Below are positions 23,527 through 31,528 of a stretch of DNA of 64,000 bases, in pieces (position 1 is the first letter of the stretch; each line of letters begins with the position of its first letter). The notes beneath the pieces are model-generated. The model did no database searches. It saw only the letters and a program-made list of their open reading frames with translations, and was not told the DNA's origin. A program made the position numbers and the translations under genes. Origin of the DNA: Arcticibacter tournemirensis (GTDB taxonomy: Bacteria; Bacteroidota; Bacteroidia; Sphingobacteriales; Sphingobacteriaceae); NCBI RefSeq assembly GCF_006716645.1, contig NZ_VFPL01000001.1, positions 1,922,001 through 1,986,000 on the forward strand, given 5' to 3'.

Positions 23527-25605
23527 GTGGCCAAGCTGAATAAAAATCCCCATCTCATTCTTTACCGCAGGTATTCGTCGTCGATGAAATACGTCATGAT
23601 GGTTCTATGCGTGGTGATTGTAACTCTCTTTCTTCCAAAGCATGCCCGCTTTAAGTATGAATACGAAAAAGGAAAGGTTTGGATGAACAAGGACCTCGTT
23701 TCACCTTATAGCTTTGCCATAGAGAAGACTTTTGAGGAAATCGAAAATGATAAAGCGGATATATACAAATCAGTGCTGCCAGTTTATCAGAATGAAACAG
23801 AAGTAGCTGATAATGAATTGCAAGCTTTCCTGGCCGACTTCGAAGTGAGGTGGGAGGGAGCTTCGGGGGACGATGCATTGAAAACGGTATACCAGCAAAC
23901 CGGAGAGAAAATACTTACTGCGATATACGAAAGAGGCGTGATGGCCTTTAATAAAAAGTATCAGCAGGCCAATACAAACTACAATTTCGACCTCTTAACA
24001 AACAACAAAGCCCGGCAGCTTAATACCGCAACCGTTTTTACGCTCGAATCGGCCGCCAGATATGCCGAAGAAGAAGTAAACAAAGCCGTTGCCGTTAAGA
24101 ATAAGCCCTGGCTTACCAAGCTTATTGACGATCATATTCAACAGAATTACATTTATGATGAGCGCTTAACCTTGAAAGTGGAGGAAGAGGCTCTTAAAAA
24201 TCTCTCGCCCACACGGGGGATGGTGCAGAAAGGAGAACTGATTGTGGCTAACGGCTCGGTAATTACGCAGGAGGTATACCAGAAGCTTGAGTCGCTGAAG
24301 AATACTTATGAAGAAGACAGCAAGTTTGGCGGAAATCGAAAAATTATCTTCTTCGGGCAACTGCTGCTCGGAGGGTTAATAGTGGCTCTGCTGATGATAT
24401 TCCTCCGTTTGTTCAGGCGCGATATATTTGAGGATAATCGAAAAATATCTCTTATCCTCGTGGTAATCACCATTATGCTGGTGTCACTCTCATGGGCGAT
24501 AAACCTGAAAATTCCGAACCTTTATTATATCCCATATTGCATCGTTCCAATAATCATCAGGATTTTGTTTGATACCCGGTTAGCACTAAATATTCATTTA
24601 CTGGTAGTGCTGGTGGCTGGCTTTTTTGTGCCAAACAGCTTTGAATTCGCTTTTCTTCAGGTCACCGCGGGGATGGTAGCAATATATAGTATAAAAAACC
24701 TGGTAAAACGCGAGCAGCTCCTGATATCTGCCCTTTTCATCCTTAGTAATTATTTTGTGGCATATCTCGGGATCTCACTCATCCGGAATAATGGTTCTAT
24801 TGCCAGTCTTGAATGGGTTAACTTTGTGCCTTTTATATTCAGTGTACTACTTTCACTTCTCGCCTATCCTCTTATTTACGCATTCGAACGTGTTTTTGGT
24901 CTTACTTCCGAGGTGACTTTGATGGAGATCACCAATACCAATTCAAAGCTACTTCGCGAACTTTCTTATAAGGCACCGGGAACATTTCAGCATTCATTAC
25001 AGGTAGCAAATCTGGCGGAGGCGGCCATCTTTAATGTCGGTGGTAATACTCTTCTTGTAAGGGCCGGAGCCCTGTATCATGATATAGGGAAGATGGAAAA
25101 CCCGCAGTACTTTATTGAAAATCAAAACAAGGGTCAAAATCCTCACGATAGTCTGTCATATGAGGCGAGTGCTCAAATTATTATCAGGCATGTCACCAAG
25201 GGCGTGGAGTTAGCCAGGAAAAACCACCTGCCCGAAATAATTATCGACTTTATCCGAACGCATCACGGGAATACGCGAATGGACTATTTTTATCAGTCGT
25301 TCCTTAAAAACTTCCCTGAAAAGTTTGTCGATGAGAATATTTTTCGCTATCCCGGACCAATACCATTTTCAAAAGAAACAGGCGTGCTGATGCTTGCCGA
25401 TTCTGTTGAAGCAGCTTCCCGCAGCTTAAAAGAGCCCGATGCCAAAAGTATAAGTAACCTGGTAGATCGTATAATTGACTATAAACTCGAGCAAGGACAG
25501 TTAAATAATAGTAACATTACGCTTAAAGACATTGCCAATATCAGGACGATATTTAAGAATATGCTTATGAGTATCTATCATGTAAGGATAGACTATGAAA
25601 TATAA
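23527..25605 (+). CDS. 7TM-HD domain c-di-AMP phosphodiesterase (PgpH-like)
   Basis: A 692-residue inner-membrane protein. A first helix (about 20-40) is followed by a large extracytoplasmic 7TMR-HDED domain (about 45-270), seven membrane helices (about 275-465) and a cytoplasmic HD domain (about 480-690). The HD motifs are HSLQVANLAEAA, LYHDIGKMENP, NPHDSLSYEAS and RTHHGNTRMDYFY. The family hydrolyses c-di-AMP to pApA, affecting potassium and osmotic control. The start is GTG 23527, with AAGGA five bases upstream and a fitting promoter. Confidence 0.9.
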   Translation: MAKLNKNPHLILYRRYSSSMKYVMMVLCVVIVTLFLPKHARFKYEYEKGKVWMNKDLVSPYSFAIEKTFEEIENDKADIYKSVLPVYQNETEVADNELQAFLADFEVRWEGASGDDALKTVYQQTGEKILTAIYERGVMAFNKKYQQANTNYNFDLLTNNKARQLNTATVFTLESAARYAEEEVNKAVAVKNKPWLTKLIDDHIQQNYIYDERLTLKVEEEALKNLSPTRGMVQKGELIVANGSVITQEVYQKLESLKNTYEEDSKFGGNRKIIFFGQLLLGGLIVALLMIFLRLFRRDIFEDNRKISLILVVITIMLVSLSWAINLKIPNLYYIPYCIVPIIIRILFDTRLALNIHLLVVLVAGFFVPNSFEFAFLQVTAGMVAIYSIKNLVKREQLLISALFILSNYFVAYLGISLIRNNGSIASLEWVNFVPFIFSVLLSLLAYPLIYAFERVFGLTSEVTLMEITNTNSKLLRELSYKAPGTFQHSLQVANLAEAAIFNVGGNTLLVRAGALYHDIGKMENPQYFIENQNKGQNPHDSLSYEASAQIIIRHVTKGVELARKNHLPEIIIDFIRTHHGNTRMDYFYQSFLKNFPEKFVDENIFRYPGPIPFSKETGVLMLADSVEAASRSLKEPDAKSISNLVDRIIDYKLEQGQLNNSNITLKDIANIRTIFKNMLMSIYHVRIDYEI

Positions 25606-25713
25606 CTCAGCGATATCCGGATTTTTGTCTGGCTTTAACCCGTTCAGCTACAGATGATTCCAGAGAGAGCTGATTTTTATGGCAGATAACTTATCCGAAA
25701 AACGAATTTTTTT

Positions 25714-25743
25714 TTTGAAGGCTATACCTAATTGCTATATTTG
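25714..25743 (+). promoter_or_regulatory. Promoter of tRNA-Ser
   Basis: TTTG at 25714-25717, an 18-bp spacer and TATATTTG at 25736-25743. The tRNA begins 18 nt later. Confidence 0.8.
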
Positions 25744-25761
25744 CAGTCCCTGAAAATAGGG

Positions 25762-25848
25762 GGTGAGGTGCCTGAGAGGCCGAAAGGAACAGTTTGCTAA
25801 ACTGTCGTACGGGTAACCGTACCGAGGGTTCGAATCCCTCCCTCACCG
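25762..25848 (+). tRNA. tRNA-Ser (anticodon GCT)
   Basis: An 87-nt class II tRNA. The acceptor stem GGTGAGG (25762-25768) pairs with CCTCACC (25841-25847), with discriminator G25848. The anticodon loop TTTGCTAAA gives GCT. A long variable arm (GTACGGGTAACCGTAC) follows. CCA is not encoded. Confidence 0.95.
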
Positions 25849-25868
25849 CAGAGTAAGATAATAAAGAA

Positions 25869-25914
25869 CACAAAAGCCTGTAGATCATGTGATTTACAGG
25901 CTTTTGTGCTTTTA
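25869..25914 (+). terminator. Terminator after tRNA-Ser
   Basis: CACAAAAGCCTGTA (25869-25882) pairs with TACAGGCTTTTGTG (25895-25908), a 14-bp stem followed by T. Confidence 0.85.
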
Positions 25915-25960
25915 AGGCTTGCATGAAATGCTCATTTATGAGCATATTTGGGTAGCTTTT

Positions 25961-26833
25961 ATGAATACATATTATTTACCTGATGACATTATAGGCGGTT
26001 CTGCCAATGGCTCGGATGAGGTTGTGATCCGTTTTTATATCTCCGGTCGGGATTCAGTTAAAAATAGGATTGTGTTAAATCAGAATATGATCAATCTGTT
26101 GGTTAGCGGTACGAAGACAGTAGTTTACCCCGATGCCACCGCTGTAGTGAATGCCGGCGAACTGGTAGTGTTATCGACCGGGAACGTGCTCACCTCCGAA
26201 CTTCTGACAGGCGGGCAGCAGTTCAGCAGCATTCTGTTTTACTTCAGTAACGAGGTGTTAAACCGTTTTCTGATCAAGTACGATCACTTATTGCAAACGG
26301 TGACCCCTTTAGGCGGTAGACAGCCCTTCCTTATCTTTAAGCAGGATAGCTTCATCAAGCATTTCACCGCTTCGATGCAAGCATTGTTAACGGCAGAAAA
26401 CGACCTTCCATCGGCCCTCAGATTGGTCAAGCTTGAAGAGCTGCTATTGTATCTTTTGCATATGGATCCCGAGCGGTTTCGGGCTATCCGGATCATCACA
26501 AATGACAGGATGCAATTGCAGATAAAAAAGGTGGTGGAAAGCCACGTCGGGCAGTTAATCACCGTAGATGAACTTGCATTCCTTTGTCATATGAGTACTT
26601 CTACTTTTAAAAGACGATTCAGGGAGATCTATGATACCACACCTCAAAAATGGCTTCTTACCAGGAAACTCGAAATGGCTGCCGAACTGCTTAGGTCAGC
26701 AGGTGAGAGCCCTTCGGGCGTTTATCTGAAGGTTGGCTATCAAAATCATTCCAGTTTTTCAGAGGCTTTCCGTAACCATTTCGGTAGCACACCAAGCGAA
26801 TACCAGCAGAAACGTATGAACGTTGTGCCGTAA
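25961..26833 (+). CDS. AraC family transcriptional regulator
   Basis: 290 residues from ATG 25961. In-frame TTG 25919 and ATG 25928 would add up to 14 residues overlapping a near-match minus-7 box (CATATTTG, 25943-25950), so I prefer the downstream ATG. The N-terminal about 170 residues are a diverged cupin-like sensor domain. The C-terminal about 100 residues hold two helix-turn-helix motifs (ITVDELAFLCHMSTSTFKRRF and SGVYLKVGYQNHSSFSEAFRNHFGSTPSEY). It is followed by a SnoaL-like gene that has its own consensus promoter, its most likely target. Confidence 0.88.
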   Translation: MNTYYLPDDIIGGSANGSDEVVIRFYISGRDSVKNRIVLNQNMINLLVSGTKTVVYPDATAVVNAGELVVLSTGNVLTSELLTGGQQFSSILFYFSNEVLNRFLIKYDHLLQTVTPLGGRQPFLIFKQDSFIKHFTASMQALLTAENDLPSALRLVKLEELLLYLLHMDPERFRAIRIITNDRMQLQIKKVVESHVGQLITVDELAFLCHMSTSTFKRRFREIYDTTPQKWLLTRKLEMAAELLRSAGESPSGVYLKVGYQNHSSFSEAFRNHFGSTPSEYQQKRMNVVP

Positions 26834-26853
26834 CAAGTGGACGTTTGGCCCTA

Positions 26854-26883
26854 ACCTGTTCCCCATGCCGCTCGATACCTTTG
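26854..26883 (+). promoter_or_regulatory. Promoter of the SnoaL-like gene
   Basis: TTTG at 26854-26857, an 18-bp spacer and TACCTTTG at 26876-26883. This nearly ideal promoter puts the start codon at ATG 26905 rather than 26845. Confidence 0.8.
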
Positions 26884-26904
26884 TATCATCAAATAACAAT
26901 AACC

Positions 26905-27327
26905 ATGGAAACGATGACAGAAAACAACAAAGCAGTAGTGCGTCGCTTTAATACGGAAGTGATCGAACAGGGAAATGTCGACAGCTTCAACGCACTTATG
27001 GACGTCGGGTTTATTAACCGGTCGGCTCCAGCCGGTATGGACAATGGGCCGCAGGGTATGATCTGGTTTTTTAATGAGATCTTACGCCCGGCTATACCCG
27101 ATATAAAAGTGACCATACATGATCAGATAGCTGAAGGCGACAGTGTCACCACCCGCAAAACCATCAGCGGTACGCAAACAGGTCCGTTGCTGGGGGTACC
27201 CGCAACTGGCAAGGCGATTAGCATCGGCGTGATTGATATTGTCAGGGTGAGAGACGGCAAGTATTTTGAACATTGGGGCATCACCACCTTACCCGAACTT
27301 CTCGCCACCTTAGCGCAGGCTACGTAA
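26905..27327 (+). CDS. SnoaL-like ester cyclase family protein
   Basis: A 140-residue single-domain protein of the NTF2-like fold, as in polyketide cyclases and many small hydrolases or isomerases of unknown substrate. Typical segments are NKAVVRRFNTEVIEQGNVDSF, HDQIAEGDSVTTRKTISGTQTG and GVPATGKAISIGVIDIVRVRDGKYFEHWG. The start at 26905 is set by the promoter, since an upstream ATG lies within it. It is immediately behind an AraC regulator and may be its controlled gene. Substrate unknown. Confidence 0.85.
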   Translation: METMTENNKAVVRRFNTEVIEQGNVDSFNALMDVGFINRSAPAGMDNGPQGMIWFFNEILRPAIPDIKVTIHDQIAEGDSVTTRKTISGTQTGPLLGVPATGKAISIGVIDIVRVRDGKYFEHWGITTLPELLATLAQAT

Positions 27328-27565
27328 AAGCCATGTTGAAACATACCATATGGCCTCCTATCTGGGTGCAACCACCAAATGTTTAAGTTGCATGATCGTT
27401 ACCCACTCTGACCGAAGAGGTCTGTCATTTAGTAAAATCAACTGTCCTGCAAGGTCCTGCTGCTGCAGTAAATAGCAGGAATCAACGCAGGATAGTTGCG
27501 GGAAAGCATTCGTTTTTATAATTTGCGCAAGTCTTAATGCACATTTTGTATATTCCGTTTTTTTA

Positions 27566-28672
27566 ATGAACAACAATGAACTGGCCTCGAAGCCACACTA
27601 TCCCATACTCGACGGGCTTCGCGGTGTAGCTGCAATAATCGTAGTAACTTTTCATTTGGCAGAGCCATTAGCTACAGGTCATTTAGATATTCTTGTAAAT
27701 CACGGCTATCTGGCTGTAGACTTTTTCTTTTTATTGTCCGGCTTTGTAATTGGCTATGCCTACGATGATCGCTGGCAGAAAATGACCGTCGGCAGCTTTT
27801 TCAAACGCCGGATAGAACGTCTTCAACCGATGGTAGTCCTGGGGATGACCTTAGGTGCCCTGGGATTTTATTTTACCGATTCTACGCTGTGGCCGCTCAT
27901 TCACACGGTGCCAGTCTGGAAGATGTTGCTCGTGATGCTGATTGGTTATACCATTTTGCCCGTGCCATTATCGCTTGATATACGCGGCTGGCAAGAGATG
28001 CATCCCTTGAATAGCGTGGGGTGGTCCTTGTTCTTTGAATATATTGCTAATATTCTTTATGCTATCTGGATCAGGAAGTTTTCAAAAACGGCATTAGGTG
28101 TCATCGTATCCATTGCTGCTATAGCCCTTGCCCATCTGGCAATTACAAATGGTGATGTTAGTGGCGGATGGACACTGAATACAGAACAGGTACGCGTTGG
28201 ACTAACCCGCACCATCTACCCATTCTTTGCCGGTTTGCTGCTTTCACGTATTGCAAAACCCGTCCGGGTTAAAAATGCCTTTTTGTGGTGCAGCCTTCTT
28301 TTAGGCGTCGTGCTTTATATGCCACGCATTGGCGGCGCTGAGCATCTTTGGATGAACGGAATCTATGAATCTGTTTGTATTATTGTTGTTTTTCCGCTTA
28401 TAGTTTATCTCGGCGCAGGCGGAGTATTACATACTCAATCAGAAAACAGGATCTGTAAATTCCTGGGTGATATATCTTATCCGCTTTATATGGTTCACTA
28501 CCCACTGGTCTATTTTTATGTCGCATGGATCAGTAACCACAAGGGAGTGACAATCATGCAGGCCTGGCCATACGCTTTTCTTATTTTAGCTGGATCAGTC
28601 ATATTGGCCTATACTGCATTAAAATGGTATGATGAACCCGTTCGCAGATGGTTACGGAAAAAACTCGGTTAG
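27566..28672 (+). CDS. Acyltransferase family 3 (OafA/YrhL-type) membrane protein
   Basis: A 368-residue multi-pass inner-membrane acyltransferase. The family moves acetyl or other acyl groups to cell-surface sugars. The N-terminus shows ILDGLRGVAAIIVVTFHLAEP, with the catalytic His in FHL, then RIERLQPMVVLG, about ten helices and a C-terminal SYPLYMVHYPLVYFYV. There is no extracytoplasmic SGNH domain. It stands alone, 238 bp after the SnoaL-like gene, and dispersed repeat copy B follows it. Confidence 0.9.
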   Translation: MNNNELASKPHYPILDGLRGVAAIIVVTFHLAEPLATGHLDILVNHGYLAVDFFFLLSGFVIGYAYDDRWQKMTVGSFFKRRIERLQPMVVLGMTLGALGFYFTDSTLWPLIHTVPVWKMLLVMLIGYTILPVPLSLDIRGWQEMHPLNSVGWSLFFEYIANILYAIWIRKFSKTALGVIVSIAAIALAHLAITNGDVSGGWTLNTEQVRVGLTRTIYPFFAGLLLSRIAKPVRVKNAFLWCSLLLGVVLYMPRIGGAEHLWMNGIYESVCIIVVFPLIVYLGAGGVLHTQSENRICKFLGDISYPLYMVHYPLVYFYVAWISNHKGVTIMQAWPYAFLILAGSVILAYTALKWYDEPVRRWLRKKLG

Positions 28673-28732
28673 GAGGGAATCCTGGTTCAATCTCTCCATG
28701 GTCACTTAACTTGTTTTTATATGCAAATTTCT

Positions 28733-28886
28733 GGGTCCGCTTCGGACCCGCTTCAGAAAAGGTTCGGAGTGGTAAGCACTCACTTAGCCACCATGCTTTG
28801 TCTTTCTCCTGTGCTTCTTCGAGTAAAAACCGAAGAAGCACAGGAGCGAGCGGCTGTCTGGACCGAAGATGGGCCCATTCGGTTTT
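28733..28886 (+). repeat. Dispersed intergenic repeat, copy B
   Basis: The inverted counterpart of 17287-17434. It contains a perfect 16-bp stem, CTCCTGTGCTTCTTCG (28806-28821) with its complement (28831-28846), around a 9-nt loop. It also has a 7-bp hairpin GGGTCCG-CTT-CGGACCC (28733-28749), a conserved GAGTG/CACTC hairpin and a palindromic end (ATGGGCCCAT). It lies in a 527-bp gap after the acyltransferase gene with no coding sequence. It could be a non-autonomous mobile element or a structured RNA. Confidence 0.85.
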
Positions 28887-29008
28887 GGGCCCGGCCGCAC
28901 TGGGTGCCTCATTTCGGTTTTGCCCTTTTCAATACTAATAATTAAAAGCTATCTTTTCCTGACCACGTTCGGACTGGCTGCTTCTCAGGTTCTGGCTGGC
29001 TATGACTT

Positions 29009-29075
29009 GGCTTCGGCGCAGGTATAGGATTTTTTAGAAGAACTGTAGAAGAAATCCCATACCCGTGCCGAAGCC
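29009..29075. repeat. Large imperfect inverted repeat
   Basis: Arms 29009-29032 and 29052-29075 (24 nt each, outer ends GGCTTCGGC and GCCGAAGCC) pair with three mismatches across a 19-nt loop. Flanking CTGGCTGGC and GCCAGCC extend the symmetry. It follows repeat B by about 120 bp in the gap before the aldo/keto reductase. Function unknown. Confidence 0.75.
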
Positions 29076-29199
29076 AGCCGGGAGAGGGTGCGACTGTGTC
29101 AGTAGATGATAGTGAGCTATAGAGACAAGTAAATTGAGCCGTAGGAGAAATCACCGGGCCGGTATTTCACTGATATTTGTGTTAAATCAAAACAAAACA

Positions 29200-30171
29200 A
29201 TGACAACTGTCTCAAAAATCAACCTTGGAAAAAATGGTCCACTCGTGTCTAAACTCGGATTGGGCTGCATGCGTATGTCGTCTGTATGGGGGAGTACTTT
29301 GAATGACGAAAACGAAAGCGTAGCCACCATTCAGGCAGCGCTGGATAATGGCATCAATTTCCTGAACACAGGTGACTTCTATGGAAGTGGCCATAACGAA
29401 CTGCTTGTAGGCAGAGCCATAAAAGGCAGAAGGGATGATGCCTTCATAAGTGTAAAATTTGGTGCGATCTTTCACAATCATCAATGGATCGGACTGGATC
29501 TGCGTCCTATTGCTATTAAAAACTTTATCAATTACTCTTTGGTACGGCTGGGTGTGGAAACTATTGATCTTTATCAGCCATGCAGAATGGACAACAGTGT
29601 GCCTGTAGAAGATGTGATCGGAACCGTTGCTGACCTGATTGAAGAGGGGAAGGTGCGCTATCTGGGTGTATCTGAAATCACCGCAGACCAATTACGCATG
29701 GCGAACAGCGTTCATCCTGTTACCGCATTAGAAATAGGCTATTCATTAGCCGACCGTCAGATAGAAAACGATTTGCTTCCCGCAGCGAAAGAATTAGGGA
29801 TAGGAGTTGTTGCTTTTGCCAATACGGCCGAAGGCTTACTCACCGGAGAAATGAAGGCACCACTTGCCGCAAATGACTACCATAATCATTTCTCACGTTT
29901 TCAGGGAGAAAACCTGATGAGGAATCTGGAGAAGGTCGAGCTCTTGAAGGAAATGGCAAAGGATAAAGGTTGTACATCCACACAACTCGCAATAGCATGG
30001 GTGAATGCACAGGGTGATTATATTATGCCACTGGTAAGTATGAGCCGGAGAACGCGATTGCCCGAGAATATAGCGGCGATGGCGATTGAGTTTACTCCAG
30101 AAGAGATGAATAAACTTAACTTGCATTTTTCGCAAGGCGCCATACTTGGCAGCACATATCTGCAAAGATAG
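29200..30171 (+). CDS. Aldo/keto reductase with atypical catalytic site
   Basis: 323 residues from ATG 29200, so that the product begins MTTVSKINLGKNG. A longer frame from 29134 adds an unlikely basic leader. It has the TIM-barrel NADPH-dependent oxidoreductase fold. Catalytic D and Y are in NTGDFYGSGHNE and K is in ISVKFGA. The position of the usual catalytic His (LYxHR) reads DLYQPCRMD, with Cys where His is expected. Similar LYQPxR variants occur in the family. The barrel end VSMSRRTRLPENIAA is the coenzyme-binding region. It is followed by an AraC regulator on the same strand, 39 bp away. Confidence 0.88.
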   Translation: MTTVSKINLGKNGPLVSKLGLGCMRMSSVWGSTLNDENESVATIQAALDNGINFLNTGDFYGSGHNELLVGRAIKGRRDDAFISVKFGAIFHNHQWIGLDLRPIAIKNFINYSLVRLGVETIDLYQPCRMDNSVPVEDVIGTVADLIEEGKVRYLGVSEITADQLRMANSVHPVTALEIGYSLADRQIENDLLPAAKELGIGVVAFANTAEGLLTGEMKAPLAANDYHNHFSRFQGENLMRNLEKVELLKEMAKDKGCTSTQLAIAWVNAQGDYIMPLVSMSRRTRLPENIAAMAIEFTPEEMNKLNLHFSQGAILGSTYLQR

Positions 30172-30210
30172 CGACAACATAAGTTACACTATTTTCTTTA
30201 CTTTTATAAA

Positions 30211-31020
30211 GTGACGAATCCGACTGAAGTATTCCCTGGAGTAATCTTTTACTCTTATCTCTCGACCATGAGAAAAGAGAAAGTAGGTTTTTTTGAGCAT
30301 AATACACTGGTATTGCAGGTTTCCGGCCAATTTACGATGGAAACTGCCGCTCAGAAGGTTTCCATGCGGCGGGGCAATATGTTGCTGATACGGAAAAATC
30401 AATTGGGGGAAATTAAAAAAATGCCCCTTGAGGGCGAGGATTACCAAACAATCGTTATTTGCCTGAAGGACGAGATACTCCGGATGATAGCACTGGAAGA
30501 AAAGATAGAAGTTCAGCAGAAATATACCGGTGTACTCAATGTTCTCGTTCCTGGCAACGATTTTTTAGCAGGTTTCTTCGAATCGGTAATTCCTTACATT
30601 CATCATCCCGAAGAGAAAATAACCAATGCTATCGGTGTGCTAAAGGTGAAGGAGGCTGTATATCTCCTCCTCAATGCCATGCCCGAACTTAAACAGTTTC
30701 TGTTCGACTTCTCTGAGCCTCACAAGATAGACCTTGAAAAGTTCATGAACAGTAATTTCCATTTTAACGTTCCCGTTGAAAAGTTTGCGCAGCTAACAGG
30801 CAGAAGTCTGGCAGGTTTCAAACGCGACTTTCAGAAGGTTTTTGGTATGTCGCCCCGGCATTGGCTGCAGAACAAGAGGCTGCAGGAAGCCCGTCACCTG
30901 ATAGAGAAAAAGAACAGTAAGCCTTCGGCGATATATCTTGACTTAGGCTTTGAAAGTCTAAGTCATTTTTCGCATTCATTTAAAAGAAAATTTGGTAAAG
31001 CGCCTACGGAGTGGGTGTAG
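30211..31020 (+). CDS. AraC family transcriptional regulator
   Basis: 269 residues from GTG 30211. The next in-frame ATG at codon 20 would cut into the predicted sensor domain. Residues 1-165 form a cupin-like ligand domain (TLVLQVSGQFTMET, MRRGNMLLIRKNQ). Residues about 170-269 form two helix-turn-helix motifs (VPVEKFAQLTGRSLAGFKRDF and SAIYLDLGFESLSHFSHSFKRKFGKAPTEW). It lies directly behind the aldo/keto reductase gene, which it may control. Confidence 0.87.
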   Translation: MTNPTEVFPGVIFYSYLSTMRKEKVGFFEHNTLVLQVSGQFTMETAAQKVSMRRGNMLLIRKNQLGEIKKMPLEGEDYQTIVICLKDEILRMIALEEKIEVQQKYTGVLNVLVPGNDFLAGFFESVIPYIHHPEEKITNAIGVLKVKEAVYLLLNAMPELKQFLFDFSEPHKIDLEKFMNSNFHFNVPVEKFAQLTGRSLAGFKRDFQKVFGMSPRHWLQNKRLQEARHLIEKKNSKPSAIYLDLGFESLSHFSHSFKRKFGKAPTEWV

Positions 31021-31161
31021 TATTTGCGCATGATTATAACTTTCTATAAAATAATTAACGATTTATGTGGGAGGTGAAAATTATAGCGATTTGTAAATTA
31101 GGCGCTTACGAAAAGAGCCGGATTTATACGTACAAAAAAGACGAATTTAATTGAAAATATA

Positions 31162-31192
31162 TTTGATAAGTACGACAGACTTTCTATCTTTG
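31162..31192 (+). promoter_or_regulatory. Promoter of tRNA-Pro
   Basis: TTTG at 31162-31165, a 19-bp spacer and TATCTTTG at 31185-31192, a consensus match. The tRNA begins 50 nt later, giving a precursor leader of about 45 nt. Confidence 0.8.
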
Positions 31193-31242
31193 CAGACCCT
31201 TAAGAAAGGAAGTTCTTTAAAAAAAGAAGTAATAAAAAAGTT

Positions 31243-31316
31243 CGGGGTGTAGCGTAGCCCGGTATCGCGCCACATTTGGGATGTGGAGGTCGTAGGTTCG
31301 AATCCTGCCACCCCGA
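31243..31316 (+). tRNA. tRNA-Pro (anticodon TGG)
   Basis: 74 nt. The acceptor stem CGGGGTG (31243-31249) pairs with CACCCCG (31309-31315), with discriminator A31316. The anticodon loop ATTTGGGAT gives TGG. T arm TAGGTTCGAATCCTG. CCA is not encoded. Confidence 0.95.
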
Positions 31317-31340
31317 CGAAAACCAGTCTAACTGGATTCA

Positions 31341-31376
31341 AAAGCCTCTAAATATCATAGTTTAGAGGCTTTTTTG
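31341..31376 (+). terminator. Terminator after tRNA-Pro
   Basis: AAAGCCTCTAAA (31341-31352) pairs with TTTAGAGGCTTT (31361-31372), followed by T. Confidence 0.88.
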
Positions 31377-31409
31377 CGTTTAAACAGTTCATATATTAGA
31401 CCTGAAAAT

Positions 31410-31440
31410 CGAAAATCCGAGACACTGTCTCGGATTTTCG
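31410..31440. repeat. Perfect 31-nt palindrome
   Basis: CGAAAATCCGAGACA (31410-31424), one C, then its exact complement (31426-31440). It lies between the tRNA-Pro terminator and the end of the polysaccharide locus operon, 88 bp from that operon's last stop codon. It could be a terminator for the operon without a T tract, or a protein-binding site. GAAAATC is also repeated directly at its left edge. Confidence 0.8.
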
Positions 31441-31528
31441 GCTAGCCTTTTCCAAAGTGAGCTGTATTGCACGAAGCCAACACAAAGGTGCGAACTCACC
31501 ATTCGTGCTATCAGCTAATCTATGCAGT

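Noticed and set aside
25919-25960. Longer start for the first AraC regulator
   Set aside because: The upstream TTG and ATG fall in the tRNA-Ser terminator/promoter interval. ATG 25961 gives a normal family start.
28599-28945. Short open frames over dispersed repeat B
   Set aside because: They span the palindromic repeat on both strands, have no family resemblance, and the reverse copy at 17.3 kb does not keep the frame.
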